Positions 16,111-27,149 of a stretch of 47,032 nucleotides of DNA are shown one piece after another. The notes beneath the pieces are model-generated. The model searched no databases. It was not told where the DNA came from and saw only the letters and a program-made list of their open reading frames with translations. Location: positions 1-47,032 of the forward strand of contig CALXAM010000031.1 in the NCBI GenBank assembly GCA_944386285.1. The letters are read 5' to 3'. Position numbers and translations under genes: made by a program. How positions within the stretch are numbered: position 1 is the first letter of the stretch; the number at the start of each line of letters is the position of its first letter. Source of the DNA: an uncultured Clostridia bacterium (lineage in GTDB: Bacteria > Bacillota > Clostridia > Oscillospirales > Ruminococcaceae).

Positions 16111-17694
16111 ATGTGTTCCATTATGGGCTATTGCAAAAGCAGTGCTGCCTATTCTTCATTTGTAAAAGGATTTGAGCGGACGATTTCCCGCGGACCGGAC
16201 GACAGCCGGATCGTGGATACGGGAAAAGGATTGCTGGGCTTTCATCGGCTTGCGATCATGGGACTTACGCCTTCCGGTATGCAGCCGTTTGAACTGGACG
16301 GAAGCTATGTGGTTTGCAACGGTGAATTGTATGGATTTGAAAAAGAGAAAGAACGGTTAAAGGAAAAAGGATATTCGTTTCAAAGTGACAGCGACTGTGA
16401 GATTTTACTTCCGATGTACCGGGAATACGGTGTTCGCATGTTTTCAATGCTGGATGCAGAGTTTGCATGTATTTTGTATGACGGACAGACAGGTGAATAC
16501 ATTGCAGCGCGTGACCCGATCGGGATTCGTCCGTTATATTACGGATATGATGAGGATGGTGCGATTCTGTTTGCAAGTGAAGCGAAAAACTTAGTAGGAC
16601 TTGCAAAAAAGATCATGCCGTTTCCGCCTGGACATTATTATAAAGAAGGACAGTTTATCTGTTACTGTGACATTGCGAAACCGAAAACGGTTTGCCACGA
16701 TGATCTAGAGACCGCTTGTCGTCAGATTCGTGAGAAACTGATCGCCGGTGTACAAAAACGGTTAGTTGCGGATGCAAAAGTCGGATTTTTGCTCTCCGGC
16801 GGACTGGATTCTTCTCTCGTGTGCGCAATCGCGGCAAAAGAAAGTGCCGCACCGATCAAGACATTTGCAATCGGCATGCAAAAAGATGCGATTGACTTAA
16901 AATATGCAAGACAGGTAGCGGAGTATATCGGAAGTGATCATACCGAGATCTATATGACGCCTGAGCAGGTGCTCTCCTCATTGGAAACCGTCATTCAAAT
17001 ACTCGGAACATTTGATATTACGACGATTCGTGCCAGCATGGGAATGTATTTGATCTGTAAAGCAATTCATGAGCAGACTGATATTCGCGTGCTTTTGACC
17101 GGCGAAATTTCCGATGAGCTGTTTGGATATAAGTACACGGATTTTGCGCCGAGTGCGGAAGCGTTTCAGGAGGAATCTGAAAAGCGGATTCGGGAGCTTC
17201 ATATGTATGATGTCCTGCGTGCCGATCGTTGTATTTCGGTAAACTCATTGGAGGCGCGTGTTCCGTTTGGTGATATTGACTTTGCAGAATACGTCATGGC
17301 ACTTGACCCGAACTTAAAGCAGAACCATTACGGAAAAGGAAAATATCTGCTTCGGCATGCATTTGAAGAAGGCGAATATCTTCCAAGCGAAATTCTCTGG
17401 CGGGAAAAAGCAGCATTTTCTGATGCGGTCGGTCACTCAATGGTGGACGATTTAAAGGAGTATGCAGAACAGATGTATACGGATGAAGCGTTTGAAGAAG
17501 GCTCTAAAAAATATACTCATGCACGGCCCTTTACAAAAGAGTCGCTGCTGTACCGCGATATTTTTGAAAAATATTATCCCGGCCAAAGCGAGATGATCGC
17601 AGATTTCTGGATGCCGAACAAAGCATGGGAGGGCTGTGATGTAAACGATCCTTCCGCCCGTGTGCTCTCAAACTACGGTGACAGCGGAAAATAA
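16111..17694 (+). CDS. asnB: Asparagine synthetase B, glutamine-hydrolysing
   Basis: This 527-residue enzyme makes asparagine from aspartate, ATP and glutamine. Cys2 (MCSIMGYC) is the amidotransferase nucleophile after Met removal. Glutamine-site motifs include LGFHRLAIMG and CNGELYG. The synthetase half has the ATP-pyrophosphatase loop LLSGGLDSSL (SGGLDS at 229-234) and the GEISDELFGYKY and EARVPFGD motifs. The start follows GGAGGA. A T-box with an Asn specifier precedes it, so expression should rise when charged tRNA-Asn is scarce. It is a single gene between glnN and pyrG, and all three are tied to glutamine. Confidence 0.95.
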   Translation: MCSIMGYCKSSAAYSSFVKGFERTISRGPDDSRIVDTGKGLLGFHRLAIMGLTPSGMQPFELDGSYVVCNGELYGFEKEKERLKEKGYSFQSDSDCEILLPMYREYGVRMFSMLDAEFACILYDGQTGEYIAARDPIGIRPLYYGYDEDGAILFASEAKNLVGLAKKIMPFPPGHYYKEGQFICYCDIAKPKTVCHDDLETACRQIREKLIAGVQKRLVADAKVGFLLSGGLDSSLVCAIAAKESAAPIKTFAIGMQKDAIDLKYARQVAEYIGSDHTEIYMTPEQVLSSLETVIQILGTFDITTIRASMGMYLICKAIHEQTDIRVLLTGEISDELFGYKYTDFAPSAEAFQEESEKRIRELHMYDVLRADRCISVNSLEARVPFGDIDFAEYVMALDPNLKQNHYGKGKYLLRHAFEEGEYLPSEILWREKAAFSDAVGHSMVDDLKEYAEQMYTDEAFEEGSKKYTHARPFTKESLLYRDIFEKYYPGQSEMIADFWMPNKAWEGCDVNDPSARVLSNYGDSGK

Positions 17695-17724
17695 TGATCA
17701 CATTGGAAATCGGTTTTTGAATAG

Positions 17725-17753
17725 TTGACAAAATGAAAAAAACGCCGTATAAT
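17725..17753 (+). promoter_or_regulatory. Consensus promoter for pyrG-purF
   Basis: TTGACA (17725-17730), 17 bases, TATAAT (17748-17753), identical in form to the glnN and gltB1 promoters. The start site would be near 17760, directly ahead of AAGGCAATGGCGTCTTT. Confidence 0.88.
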
Positions 17754-17762
17754 AATCTGGTA

Positions 17763-17815
17763 AAAGGCAATGGCGTCTTTCATGTGTTTCATGAAAGGCA
17801 TCATTGCCTTTTTTT
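17763..17815 (+). terminator. Leader hairpin/attenuator of pyrG
   Basis: The outer stem AAGGCAAT (17764-17771) pairs with ATTGCCTT (17803-17810). The inner stem CTTTCATG/CATGAAAG has a 5-base loop. A T7 run follows. It starts within a few bases of the predicted start and ends about 110 bases before pyrG. It carries the same (A)AGGCAAWGGCGTCTTT motif as glnN. It may also end asnB readthrough. It is unlike the G-rich start plus attenuator known for Bacillus pyrG. Confidence 0.82.
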
Positions 17816-17892
17816 GTTTGAAAAATGAACCGGTCATCCGACTGAATCAGAAAAGCAAACAAGCACATAATAATACGCAGGGAATTGCGTAA

Positions 17893-20962
<3,070 letters not shown>

Positions 20963-21039
20963 GCTGTCATATAGATTTTTTTAGAGAAAAGAATTGTTGT
21001 GCGTTTCATACAACAACTTGATACAGGAGGGGTTTTACA

Positions 21040-22233
21040 ATGCTGATACCAAATATGTATTATGCAGATTTAAAAGATTCTTACTTATTTTATCATATTG
21101 CGCAGAAAACCAATGCGTATCTTAAAAATCATCCGGATAAACATCTTTACCGTATGGGAATTGGCGATGTATCGCTTCCGCTTTGCGATGCGGTCATTCG
21201 CGCACTGCATGAAGCGGTTGACGATCAGGCGAATAAAAGTACATTTCATGGATATATGCCGGAGTGCGGTGCCTCGTTTCTTCGGGAAACGATTGCCGAT
21301 TATTATGCGTCAAAGGGCGTAACCGTTTCTGCGGATGAGGTGTTTGTGTCAAGCGGTGCAAGCGATGAGCTCGGAGATCTCCTTGATTTGTTTGACCGGA
21401 AAAATACAGCGCTTGTGATTGAGCCGGCATATCCTGCTTATGTAGATGCGAACGTGATGGCAGGAAGAAAGATGATTCACGTATCATCCGGGATTGAAAA
21501 CGGATTTCTGCCGATGCCGGATGACCGGCTGAAAGCTGAGATTCTCTATATCTGTTCTCCGAATAATCCGACCGGTGCGGTGTTTGATAAACAGAAGCTG
21601 CAGGCTTGGGTCGATTTTGCGAACAAGAACGGTTCGGTCATTTTGTTTGACGCAGCGTATGAGGCGTTTATTGAGGATGAAACACTGCCGCACAGTATCT
21701 TTTCACTAAAAGGCGCAAAAACCTGCGCCATCGAGATTTGTTCGCTTTCCAAAACGGCGGGATTTACAGGAACACGCCTTGGATATACGGTCATTCCGAA
21801 AGAACTTGTACGTAACGGGATGAACCTCAATGAAATGTGGGTGCGCAACCGTACGACAAAGACAAACGGTGTGTCGTATATCATTCAAAAAGGTGCAGCC
21901 GCGGTGTTTACACCCGAGGGACAAAAACAGATTAAAGACAATATTCAGATCTATAAGAACAACGCGCGTGTTCTGATGGAAGCGCTTGATTCCATTGGCA
22001 TTTGGTACTGTGGCGGAAAGAACGCACCGTATATCTGGATGAAATGTCCGAATCATATGGGCAGCTGGGAATTCTTTGATTGGCTGCTTGAAGAAATTCA
22101 AGTGGTTGGCACGCCCGGTGAAGGCTTTGGTGCATGCGGCGAGGGCTATTTTAGATTTTCTACATTCGGCAGCCCGGAGGATACAAAGGAAGCTGCGCGC
22201 CGGCTTGTTGCATTACTGAAAACAACGAAATAA
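21040..22233 (+). CDS. dapL: LL-diaminopimelate aminotransferase
   Basis: This 397-residue PLP-dependent class I/II aminotransferase converts tetrahydrodipicolinate directly to LL-diaminopimelate for lysine and peptidoglycan synthesis. Diagnostic features are the YRMGIGDVSLPLCDAV opening, YPAYVDANVMAG, CSPNNPTGAVF and the lysine Schiff-base motif SLSKTAGFTGTRLGY with Lys238. The start follows CAGGAGGGG. The 77-base gap after purF holds a weak TTGTTGT/ACAACAA hairpin without a clear promoter, so it may be the tail of the pyrG-purF unit or independent. Its presence fits Clostridia that lack the acylase DAP branches. Confidence 0.95.
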   Translation: MLIPNMYYADLKDSYLFYHIAQKTNAYLKNHPDKHLYRMGIGDVSLPLCDAVIRALHEAVDDQANKSTFHGYMPECGASFLRETIADYYASKGVTVSADEVFVSSGASDELGDLLDLFDRKNTALVIEPAYPAYVDANVMAGRKMIHVSSGIENGFLPMPDDRLKAEILYICSPNNPTGAVFDKQKLQAWVDFANKNGSVILFDAAYEAFIEDETLPHSIFSLKGAKTCAIEICSLSKTAGFTGTRLGYTVIPKELVRNGMNLNEMWVRNRTTKTNGVSYIIQKGAAAVFTPEGQKQIKDNIQIYKNNARVLMEALDSIGIWYCGGKNAPYIWMKCPNHMGSWEFFDWLLEEIQVVGTPGEGFGACGEGYFRFSTFGSPEDTKEAARRLVALLKTTK

Positions 22234-22248
22234 CGTTCCTTTTCTCAC

Positions 22249-22287
22249 AAAAAGAGATGGATCGCAAACGCGATCCATCTCTTTTTT
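22249..22287 (+). terminator. Bidirectional terminator between dapL and coaBC
   Basis: A stem of about 15 bp (AAAGAGATGGATCGC with GCGATCCATCTCTTT) has a 4-base loop. It ends in T7 on the plus strand and is A-rich at its start, so it can serve both convergent genes. Confidence 0.9.
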
Positions 22288-22296
22288 TCGGTATAT

Positions 22297-23499
22297 TTAC
22301 TCATTTCGCATCTGAACAATTTCATCCAGCAGCCGATGTGCCGTTTCATCTTTTGAGAGTAAGGGGAGCGGCTGCATTCCTTCGTGTGAAATCAGGGTAA
22401 TACGGTTGGTGGAAGTGCCAAATCCGGCTCCCTCTTCTTTTAAGCTGTTTGCAGCGATCAGATCAAGATGCTTTTTAATAAGCTTTTTTTTCGAGTTTTC
22501 AAGAAGATCTTGTGTTTCCATGGAAAATCCGCATAAAAACTGACCGTCTGGCTTGTGCTCACCAAGCCATGCAAGAATATCGGGTGTGCGGACGAGTGAA
22601 AGGGAAGAACCCAATTCCTCTGCTGCTTTTTTGATTTTCTGATCGGATACAGATGCCGGACGGTAATCAGCGACTGCCGCAGCTTTGATGATAATATCCT
22701 GTTCTGCGCTGCGGCTGATGACAGCATCAAACATCTCCTGCGCGGAAATAACAGGGATTGTTTCTACGTATTGTGGCGGACGCAGTGCAGTTGGACCGGA
22801 AACAAGCGTGACAGTAGCACCGCGTGCTGCCGCTGCACGCGCAATGGCATAGCCCATTGTGCCGGTGGAGTGGTTTGTCAGATACCGTACCGGATCAAGC
22901 GCTTCCTGCGTCGGTCCTGCGGTGACGAGAACGCGCAGTCCGGTCAAATCAGGTTCGTGGACGAGTGCGTGCATCACGCTCTCCAAAAGATCTTCGGGTT
23001 CCGGCATTTTTCCTTTGCCGACCGCACCGCAGGCAAGCCGTCCGCTTGCTGGCTCAATGATTTCCCATCCGTAATGGCGAAGTGTCTGTAAATTGTCCTG
23101 TGTAACCGGATTTTCGTACATTTTTGTATTCATGGCAGGCGCAGCAATTTTCTTGCAGTTGCATGCCAAGACGGTGGTGCTGAGCATATCGTCTGCAATA
23201 CCGTGCGCGAGTTTTGCCAGAATATTTGCGGTTGCCGGCGCGATTAGGACAAGATCCGCCCGATCCGCCAAGGCGACGTGTTCAACTTGAAAGGTGTGGT
23301 TGCGATCAAACGTATCGGTGACCGTACGGTTTCCGGTCAGTTGTTCAAAGGTCAGCGGTGAAATAAATTCCGTTGCGTTTTTTGTCATAATGACATGAAC
23401 GGTGCAGTGTTGTTTCACCAGTGCAGAGGCAAGCGCCGCAGCTTTATAGCATGCAATGCCGCCTGTAACTCCTAAAAGAACCGTTTTATTTTTAAGCAT
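22297..23499 (-). CDS. coaBC: Phosphopantothenoylcysteine synthetase/decarboxylase
   Basis: This bifunctional 400-residue enzyme of coenzyme A synthesis couples cysteine to 4'-phosphopantothenate and decarboxylates the product. The N-terminal FMN-dependent CoaC domain has GVTGGIACYKAA, the catalytic His in VEHVALADRADLVLIAPATANILAK, PAMNTKMYENP and the ACGAVGKGKMPEP loop. The C-terminal CoaB domain starts VLVTAGPTQEALDPVRYLTNHSTG. The start used is ATG 23499, eight bases after GGAG; an in-frame GTG three codons earlier overlaps that site. It is divergent from panT-coaX, so pantothenate uptake and three CoA steps sit together. Confidence 0.95.
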   Translation of the reverse strand: MLKNKTVLLGVTGGIACYKAAALASALVKQHCTVHVIMTKNATEFISPLTFEQLTGNRTVTDTFDRNHTFQVEHVALADRADLVLIAPATANILAKLAHGIADDMLSTTVLACNCKKIAAPAMNTKMYENPVTQDNLQTLRHYGWEIIEPASGRLACGAVGKGKMPEPEDLLESVMHALVHEPDLTGLRVLVTAGPTQEALDPVRYLTNHSTGTMGYAIARAAAARGATVTLVSGPTALRPPQYVETIPVISAQEMFDAVISRSAEQDIIIKAAAVADYRPASVSDQKIKKAAEELGSSLSLVRTPDILAWLGEHKPDGQFLCGFSMETQDLLENSKKKLIKKHLDLIAANSLKEEGAGFGTSTNRITLISHEGMQPLPLLSKDETAHRLLDEIVQMRNE

Positions 23500-23543
23500 A
23501 GCGTTCACTCCGTTTCAAGGAAATCAAAAGATTTATTAAAAGC

Positions 23544-23572
23544 ATTATAGCAGACCAAAACCCAAAAGTAAA
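23544..23572 (-). promoter_or_regulatory. Promoter of coaBC
   Basis: On the minus strand TTTACT (23572-23567), 17 bases and TATAAT (23549-23544), about 45 bases before the coaBC start. It is back-to-back with the panT promoter. Confidence 0.75.
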
Positions 23573-23586
23573 CGGCTTAGAAAGGC

Positions 23587-23615
23587 TTGCAATAGCAGAA
23601 CTTGTCAGGTATAAT
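23587..23615 (+). promoter_or_regulatory. Promoter of panT-coaX
   Basis: TTGCAA (23587-23592), 17 bases, TATAAT (23610-23615). A leader of about 120 bases follows before panT. Confidence 0.75.
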
Positions 23616-23624
23616 AAGAGCGGA

Positions 23625-23672
23625 AGAAAGCCTAAAATGCCGCCATACCCGCATTGGGATGACAGGCGTTCT
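23625..23672 (+). promoter_or_regulatory. Structured panT leader
   Basis: Three short helices nest in the leader: AGAA/TTCT, GCCT/AGGC and ATGC/GCAT, with asymmetric internal loops and a 10-base apical loop. A T6 run follows at 23681. It may be a weak attenuator or a small ligand-binding RNA. I cannot assign it to a known class. Confidence 0.3.
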
Positions 23673-23740
23673 TTATGTGCTTTTTTCAAATAAAATAATG
23701 CGCTGTATCATCAAACGAACAGCAGCAGGAGGTTTTTATT

Positions 23741-24415
23741 ATGAAAAATCAATCAACGTCTCGTTCGGGACAGCCAAAAAACGCAGAGATTTATCATCTT
23801 GTGCTGTTGTCGCTGTTTACTGCGATCATCATTTTGATGGCATGCACGCCAATCGGATTGATCGATCTGCCGTTTATTAAAGCGACCATTCTTCATATTC
23901 CTGTCATTATCGGTGCAATTTTGTTGGGACCAAAGCAAGGCGCGTTTTTAGGCGGTGTGTTTGGATTGACCAGTATCATTAAAAATACAATGGTACCGGG
24001 TGTACTTTCGTTTACGTTTTCTCCGCTGGTTCCTGTTCCCGGAACCGATCACGGCAGTCTGTGGGCAATAGTGATTTCGCTTTTGCCGCGTATTTTGATC
24101 GGACCGGTTGCTTGGGCGGTATATCGCGGAATAGTAAAACTGTTTCATAAGGTAAAAGGCGGACAGGTTGCTGGAATGATTGCAGCCGGAATTGTGGGTG
24201 CGTTTGTCAATACGGCACTTGTGATGAGTATGATCTTTTTCCTGTTTAAAGATGCTTATGCGACAGCGAATAACCTTGCAATCGACGCAGTGCTTGCTGC
24301 CATTTTAGGTGTTGTTGCAACGAACGGCATTCCGGAGATGATTGCTGCAGCAGTGCTGGTACCGGCGATTACATTGCCGCTCTCTATCGCACTCAAACGG
24401 CAGAAACGCATGTAA
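23741..24415 (+). CDS. panT: ECF transporter substrate-binding component, pantothenate type
   Basis: This 224-residue membrane protein has about six hydrophobic helices. It starts with a polar N terminus, then LVLLSLFTAIIILMACTPIGLIDLPFIKATILHIPVIIGA. The 'TPIG...HIPVIIGAILLGPKQGAFLGGVFGL' pattern is typical of energy-coupling-factor S components of the PanT group. The S component binds the vitamin and docks on a shared EcfAAT module encoded elsewhere. It starts after a strong AGGAGG site and precedes coaX by 10 bases, and coaBC lies on the other side. This context makes pantothenate the best guess for the substrate. Confidence 0.85.
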   Translation: MKNQSTSRSGQPKNAEIYHLVLLSLFTAIIILMACTPIGLIDLPFIKATILHIPVIIGAILLGPKQGAFLGGVFGLTSIIKNTMVPGVLSFTFSPLVPVPGTDHGSLWAIVISLLPRILIGPVAWAVYRGIVKLFHKVKGGQVAGMIAAGIVGAFVNTALVMSMIFFLFKDAYATANNLAIDAVLAAILGVVATNGIPEMIAAAVLVPAITLPLSIALKRQKRM

Positions 24416-24425
24416 GGAGGACGTT

Positions 24426-25193
24426 ATGATTCTTGCATTGGATGTCGGAAACACCAATACGGTGATTGGCGGATTTGAAAATAGAAATTTGCAGTTTAGT
24501 CTGCGTATGATGAGTGACCGCAATAAAACGATTGACGAGTATGTTACGCATCTGCGGCTTTTGTTGTCTGAAAAATCGGTGGATTTTTCAAACGTGGAGG
24601 GCGGCATTATTTCAAGCGTTGTGCCGGAACTTCGTTATGTGCTTAAAAAGGCGATGAAATCGCTCACCGGAAAAGAGTTTTTAGTCGTGACGAATCAGAT
24701 GAAGCTTGGAATGAAAATCAAAATGGACATTCCGTCTCAGGTGGGCGCTGATCTTTTGGTAGACGCGGCTGCTGCATTGTCGCTGTTTCCGCCGCCGCTT
24801 GCAATCTTTGATATGGGAACTGCAACGACTATGTCGGTGATTGACCGCGAAGGCAATTATATCGGCGGTGTGATTATGCCCGGACTCCGGCTTTCCATGG
24901 ACGCGCTGTCCGGACGGGCGGCACAGCTTCCGTTTATCAATCTGGATGAACCGCCCATGCATTTGATTGGAAAAAACACGGTAGACTGCATGAAAGCGGG
25001 CGCGGTATACAGTAATGCTGCAATGATTGACGGATTGATCGAACGTGTGGAAGCGGAGCTTGGAGAACCGGTGACAGCAGTTGCGACCGGCGGCTTGATG
25101 GGCGTTGTTCTTCCGTTTTGTAAGCGGGAAATTCACTATGATGAAAATTTGCTGTTAATTGGTCTGCTTTCGCTTTATGAATCGAATTGTTAA
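24426..25193 (+). CDS. coaX: Type III pantothenate kinase
   Basis: This 255-residue ASKHA-fold kinase phosphorylates pantothenate, the first step to CoA. The type III enzyme needs a monovalent cation and is not feedback-inhibited by CoA. Phosphate-1 motif LALDVGNTNTVIGG is at the N terminus. GADLLVDAAAAL and FDMGTATTMSVID follow, then GLRLSMDALSGRAAQLP and the C-terminal ATGGL motif. The start is the ATG right after GGAGGACGTT; the open frame upstream overlaps panT and is not conserved. It is in an operon with panT. Confidence 0.95.
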   Translation: MILALDVGNTNTVIGGFENRNLQFSLRMMSDRNKTIDEYVTHLRLLLSEKSVDFSNVEGGIISSVVPELRYVLKKAMKSLTGKEFLVVTNQMKLGMKIKMDIPSQVGADLLVDAAAALSLFPPPLAIFDMGTATTMSVIDREGNYIGGVIMPGLRLSMDALSGRAAQLPFINLDEPPMHLIGKNTVDCMKAGAVYSNAAMIDGLIERVEAELGEPVTAVATGGLMGVVLPFCKREIHYDENLLLIGLLSLYESNC

Positions 25194-25223
25194 AAAGTTC
25201 GGCCATCTAAAAGGGGATTTGTT

Positions 25224-26189
25224 ATGAATACGCAGTCAAGCTTGTTTCGGACGGTCACAAATGAAGAAATTGCGTCAATTTTTTCTCACGCGCTGCAGGA
25301 AAGCCATATCGAACGTGCCACCCTGTTGGACGGCGGGATGTTTAATACCACTTACCGCGTTGTGTACGGCGATCAAAAACGGGAGGCAGTACTGCGGTTA
25401 GGACCTGTCAATCGGGAACGATTGATGGGCTTTGAGCGGAATCTGATGCAGGCAGAAAAATATGTCTGTGATGTGTGTTTAAAAATCGGCATTCCGACCT
25501 CGCATATTCTGGCTTGTGATACATCAAAATCGGTGATCGACCGGGACTTTATGATCGTCGAATATATTCCGTCCGTTGTGATGGTAAATGCGGCACTATC
25601 TGAGGAAAAGCGGAATGCACTGTGTTTTGATTTAGGCGCTTATCTGGCGAAACTTCATGGAGTGACAGGTGATTCCTTTGGATTTGTGTCACGGATTTTA
25701 AAGGGAAATCGATTTTTATCATGGAGTGAAGCGCTTCTATTTGAAGTCGTGGATATCACCGATCATTTGGCGCATATGAATGGGCTGCCTGCTGCGGAAA
25801 TTGAAGCAATTCGTTCATTGTTTTTGGATGCACGTCCATTGCTTGATGAAATAAAAACGCCGCATTTATTACATACGGATTTGTGGGCCGGAAACGTTTT
25901 GCTTGATCAAAATGACTTGTCGATCAAAGCAATCATTGACGGCGATCGGGCAGTATTTGGAGATCCTGATTTTGAGTTTTCGAGTCCGTGGATGGAAGAT
26001 GTGCAGATGCAGCGCGGCTATGGCTTTTTAATTCCGCAGGCAGGAGAAGAAAACCGGAAACAGCGGATGAAACTGTATCGGATGTTCTACTTGCTGTTAG
26101 AAGCATATGTGGGAATCGGTGAGTATAACAATCTCAATCTATATCGGGAGCGGACGCAGCAGCTGCGTGAAATGCTTAAAACAATTTAA
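25224..26189 (+). CDS. APH-fold (aminoglycoside phosphotransferase-like) kinase
   Basis: This 321-residue protein has the protein-kinase-like APH fold: an N-terminal nucleotide lobe (LLDGGMFNTTYRVVYGDQKREAVLRLGP, with MIVEYIPS as hinge) and the catalytic loop LLHTDLWAGNVLL. The DFG-equivalent is AIIDGDRAVFGDPDFEF. These residues look intact. The family phosphorylates small hydroxyl compounds such as sugars, choline, homoserine, macrolides and fructosamines, so the substrate is open. It follows coaX by 30 bases on the same strand and is probably in the same transcript. A terminator closes the unit. A link to pantothenate or CoA is inferred from position only. Confidence 0.8.
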   Translation: MNTQSSLFRTVTNEEIASIFSHALQESHIERATLLDGGMFNTTYRVVYGDQKREAVLRLGPVNRERLMGFERNLMQAEKYVCDVCLKIGIPTSHILACDTSKSVIDRDFMIVEYIPSVVMVNAALSEEKRNALCFDLGAYLAKLHGVTGDSFGFVSRILKGNRFLSWSEALLFEVVDITDHLAHMNGLPAAEIEAIRSLFLDARPLLDEIKTPHLLHTDLWAGNVLLDQNDLSIKAIIDGDRAVFGDPDFEFSSPWMEDVQMQRGYGFLIPQAGEENRKQRMKLYRMFYLLLEAYVGIGEYNNLNLYRERTQQLREMLKTI

Positions 26190-26208
26190 CTGAATTGGTC
26201 ATGAGAAG

Positions 26209-26247
26209 AAAGAGCAGAAAACAATCGCGTTTTTCTGCTCTTTTTTT
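26209..26247 (+). terminator. Terminator of the panT-coaX operon
   Basis: The stem AAAGAGCAGAAAA (26209-26221) pairs with TTTTCTGCTCTTT (26231-26243), followed by more Ts. Confidence 0.88.
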
Positions 26248-26268
26248 CTAAAAAAATGAAAAAAACTG

Positions 26269-26297
26269 TTGCATCCAAAAAGTAAGTGTGATATAGT
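26269..26297 (+). promoter_or_regulatory. Promoter of the transaldolase-like gene
   Basis: TTGCAT (26269-26274), 17 bases, TATAGT (26292-26297). A leader of about 110 bases with two stem-loops follows. Confidence 0.7.
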
Positions 26298-26317
26298 AAA
26301 AAACGAAAAAAGAAATC

Positions 26318-26368
26318 AACCGCACAGCCGCGGTTTTTCTTTCGAGCAAATTCGTGTTCGAGCACGAA
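26318..26368 (+). promoter_or_regulatory. Two hexaloop stem-loops in the transaldolase leader
   Basis: AACCGC (26318-26323) and GCGGTT (26330-26335) close the six-base loop ACAGCC, followed by TTTCTTT, which makes it terminator-like. Then TTCGTG (26351-26356) and CACGAA (26363-26368) close the six-base loop TTCGAG. Tandem 6-base loops with G at position 4 recall ANTAR targets, but only the first loop has A at position 1. Confidence 0.45.
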
Positions 26369-26417
26369 AGGCGCTTGAAAGAACTCATACGCGTGCGTCA
26401 GGAAAGGGTAGGGGCAT

Positions 26418-27065
26418 ATGAAATTATTTATCGACACAGCAAATACCGAAGAAATCCGTCAGGCAAGCGATCTTGGCGTGATCTGTGGTGTAACAACAAA
26501 CCCGTCTTTGATTGCAAAAGAGGGACGCGATTTTGTCGAGGTGGTCAAGGAGATTACGACAATCGTTGACGGCCCGATTTCGGCAGAAGTTATTTCGCTT
26601 GAACATGAAAAAATGGTAGAAGAGGCATTGGAGCTTGCAAAGATTCATAAAAACATTGTCATCAAAATTCCAATGTGCGCAGAGGGCTTAAAGGCTGTAA
26701 AAATTCTTTCGCAAAAAGGAATCCGCACCAATGTGACACTGATCTTCTCCGCAGCACAGGCGCTTCTTGCGGCACGTGCAGGCGCAAGCTTTGTGAGTCC
26801 GTTTTTAGGCCGTTTGGATGATATCGGCTCAGACGGTATGATTTTAATTCGCGACATCACGGAAATCTTTGAAAAGCACCAGATTTCCACGGAAATTATT
26901 GCAGCAAGTATCCGTCATCCGATTCATGTTATTGAGGCTGCAAAAGCTGGATGTCATATTGCAACCGTTCCGTATAAGGTGATCATGCAGATGATCGGTC
27001 ATCCGCTCACGGATTCTGGAATTGCTCGTTTCTTAAAAGACTGGGAAGGCGTTCCGAAAAAATAA
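26418..27065 (+). CDS. fsa: Transaldolase-like fructose-6-phosphate aldolase
   Basis: This 215-residue short transaldolase-family enzyme (MipB/TalC/FSA group) starts [36 protein letters not shown], the signature of the family. The Schiff-base lysine is Lys83 in [16 protein letters not shown]. The short length separates it from full transaldolase (about 320 residues). Members act either as true transaldolase in the pentose phosphate pathway or as fructose-6-phosphate aldolase, and sequence alone does not decide. The gene has its own promoter and is closed by a perfect palindrome shared with the convergent dnaI. The start follows AGGGTAGGGG. Confidence 0.93.
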   Translation: MKLFIDTANTEEIRQASDLGVICGVTTNPSLIAKEGRDFVEVVKEITTIVDGPISAEVISLEHEKMVEEALELAKIHKNIVIKIPMCAEGLKAVKILSQKGIRTNVTLIFSAAQALLAARAGASFVSPFLGRLDDIGSDGMILIRDITEIFEKHQISTEIIAASIRHPIHVIEAAKAGCHIATVPYKVIMQMIGHPLTDSGIARFLKDWEGVPKK

Positions 27066-27100
27066 TCGTTGCTTTATTCTCTTTTCTTTCAAATATGATC

Positions 27101-27140
27101 AACGAAACCGGCAGTTTTAAAAACTGCCGGTTTCGTTTTT
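27101..27140 (+). terminator. Bidirectional terminator between fsa and dnaI
   Basis: A perfect 18-bp palindrome (27101-27118 with 27119-27136) has no separate loop bases and is followed by T5. It sits between convergent stop codons. Confidence 0.88.
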
Positions 27141-27149
27141 ATAAAAATA

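Noticed and set aside
17777..17892. An open frame starting in the pyrG leader hairpin
   Set aside because: It has no ribosome-binding site and runs through the terminator T tract with low-complexity codons.
20963..21039. A lysine or other riboswitch before dapL
   Set aside because: The gap is only 77 bases with one weak 7-bp hairpin, too short for the lysine riboswitch.
23492..23689. A 65-codon minus-strand frame with hydrophobic segments ending at the coaBC start
   Set aside because: It starts at TTG without a ribosome-binding site and covers both divergent promoters (coaBC and panT). The hydrophobic content is what AT-rich antisense DNA gives by chance.
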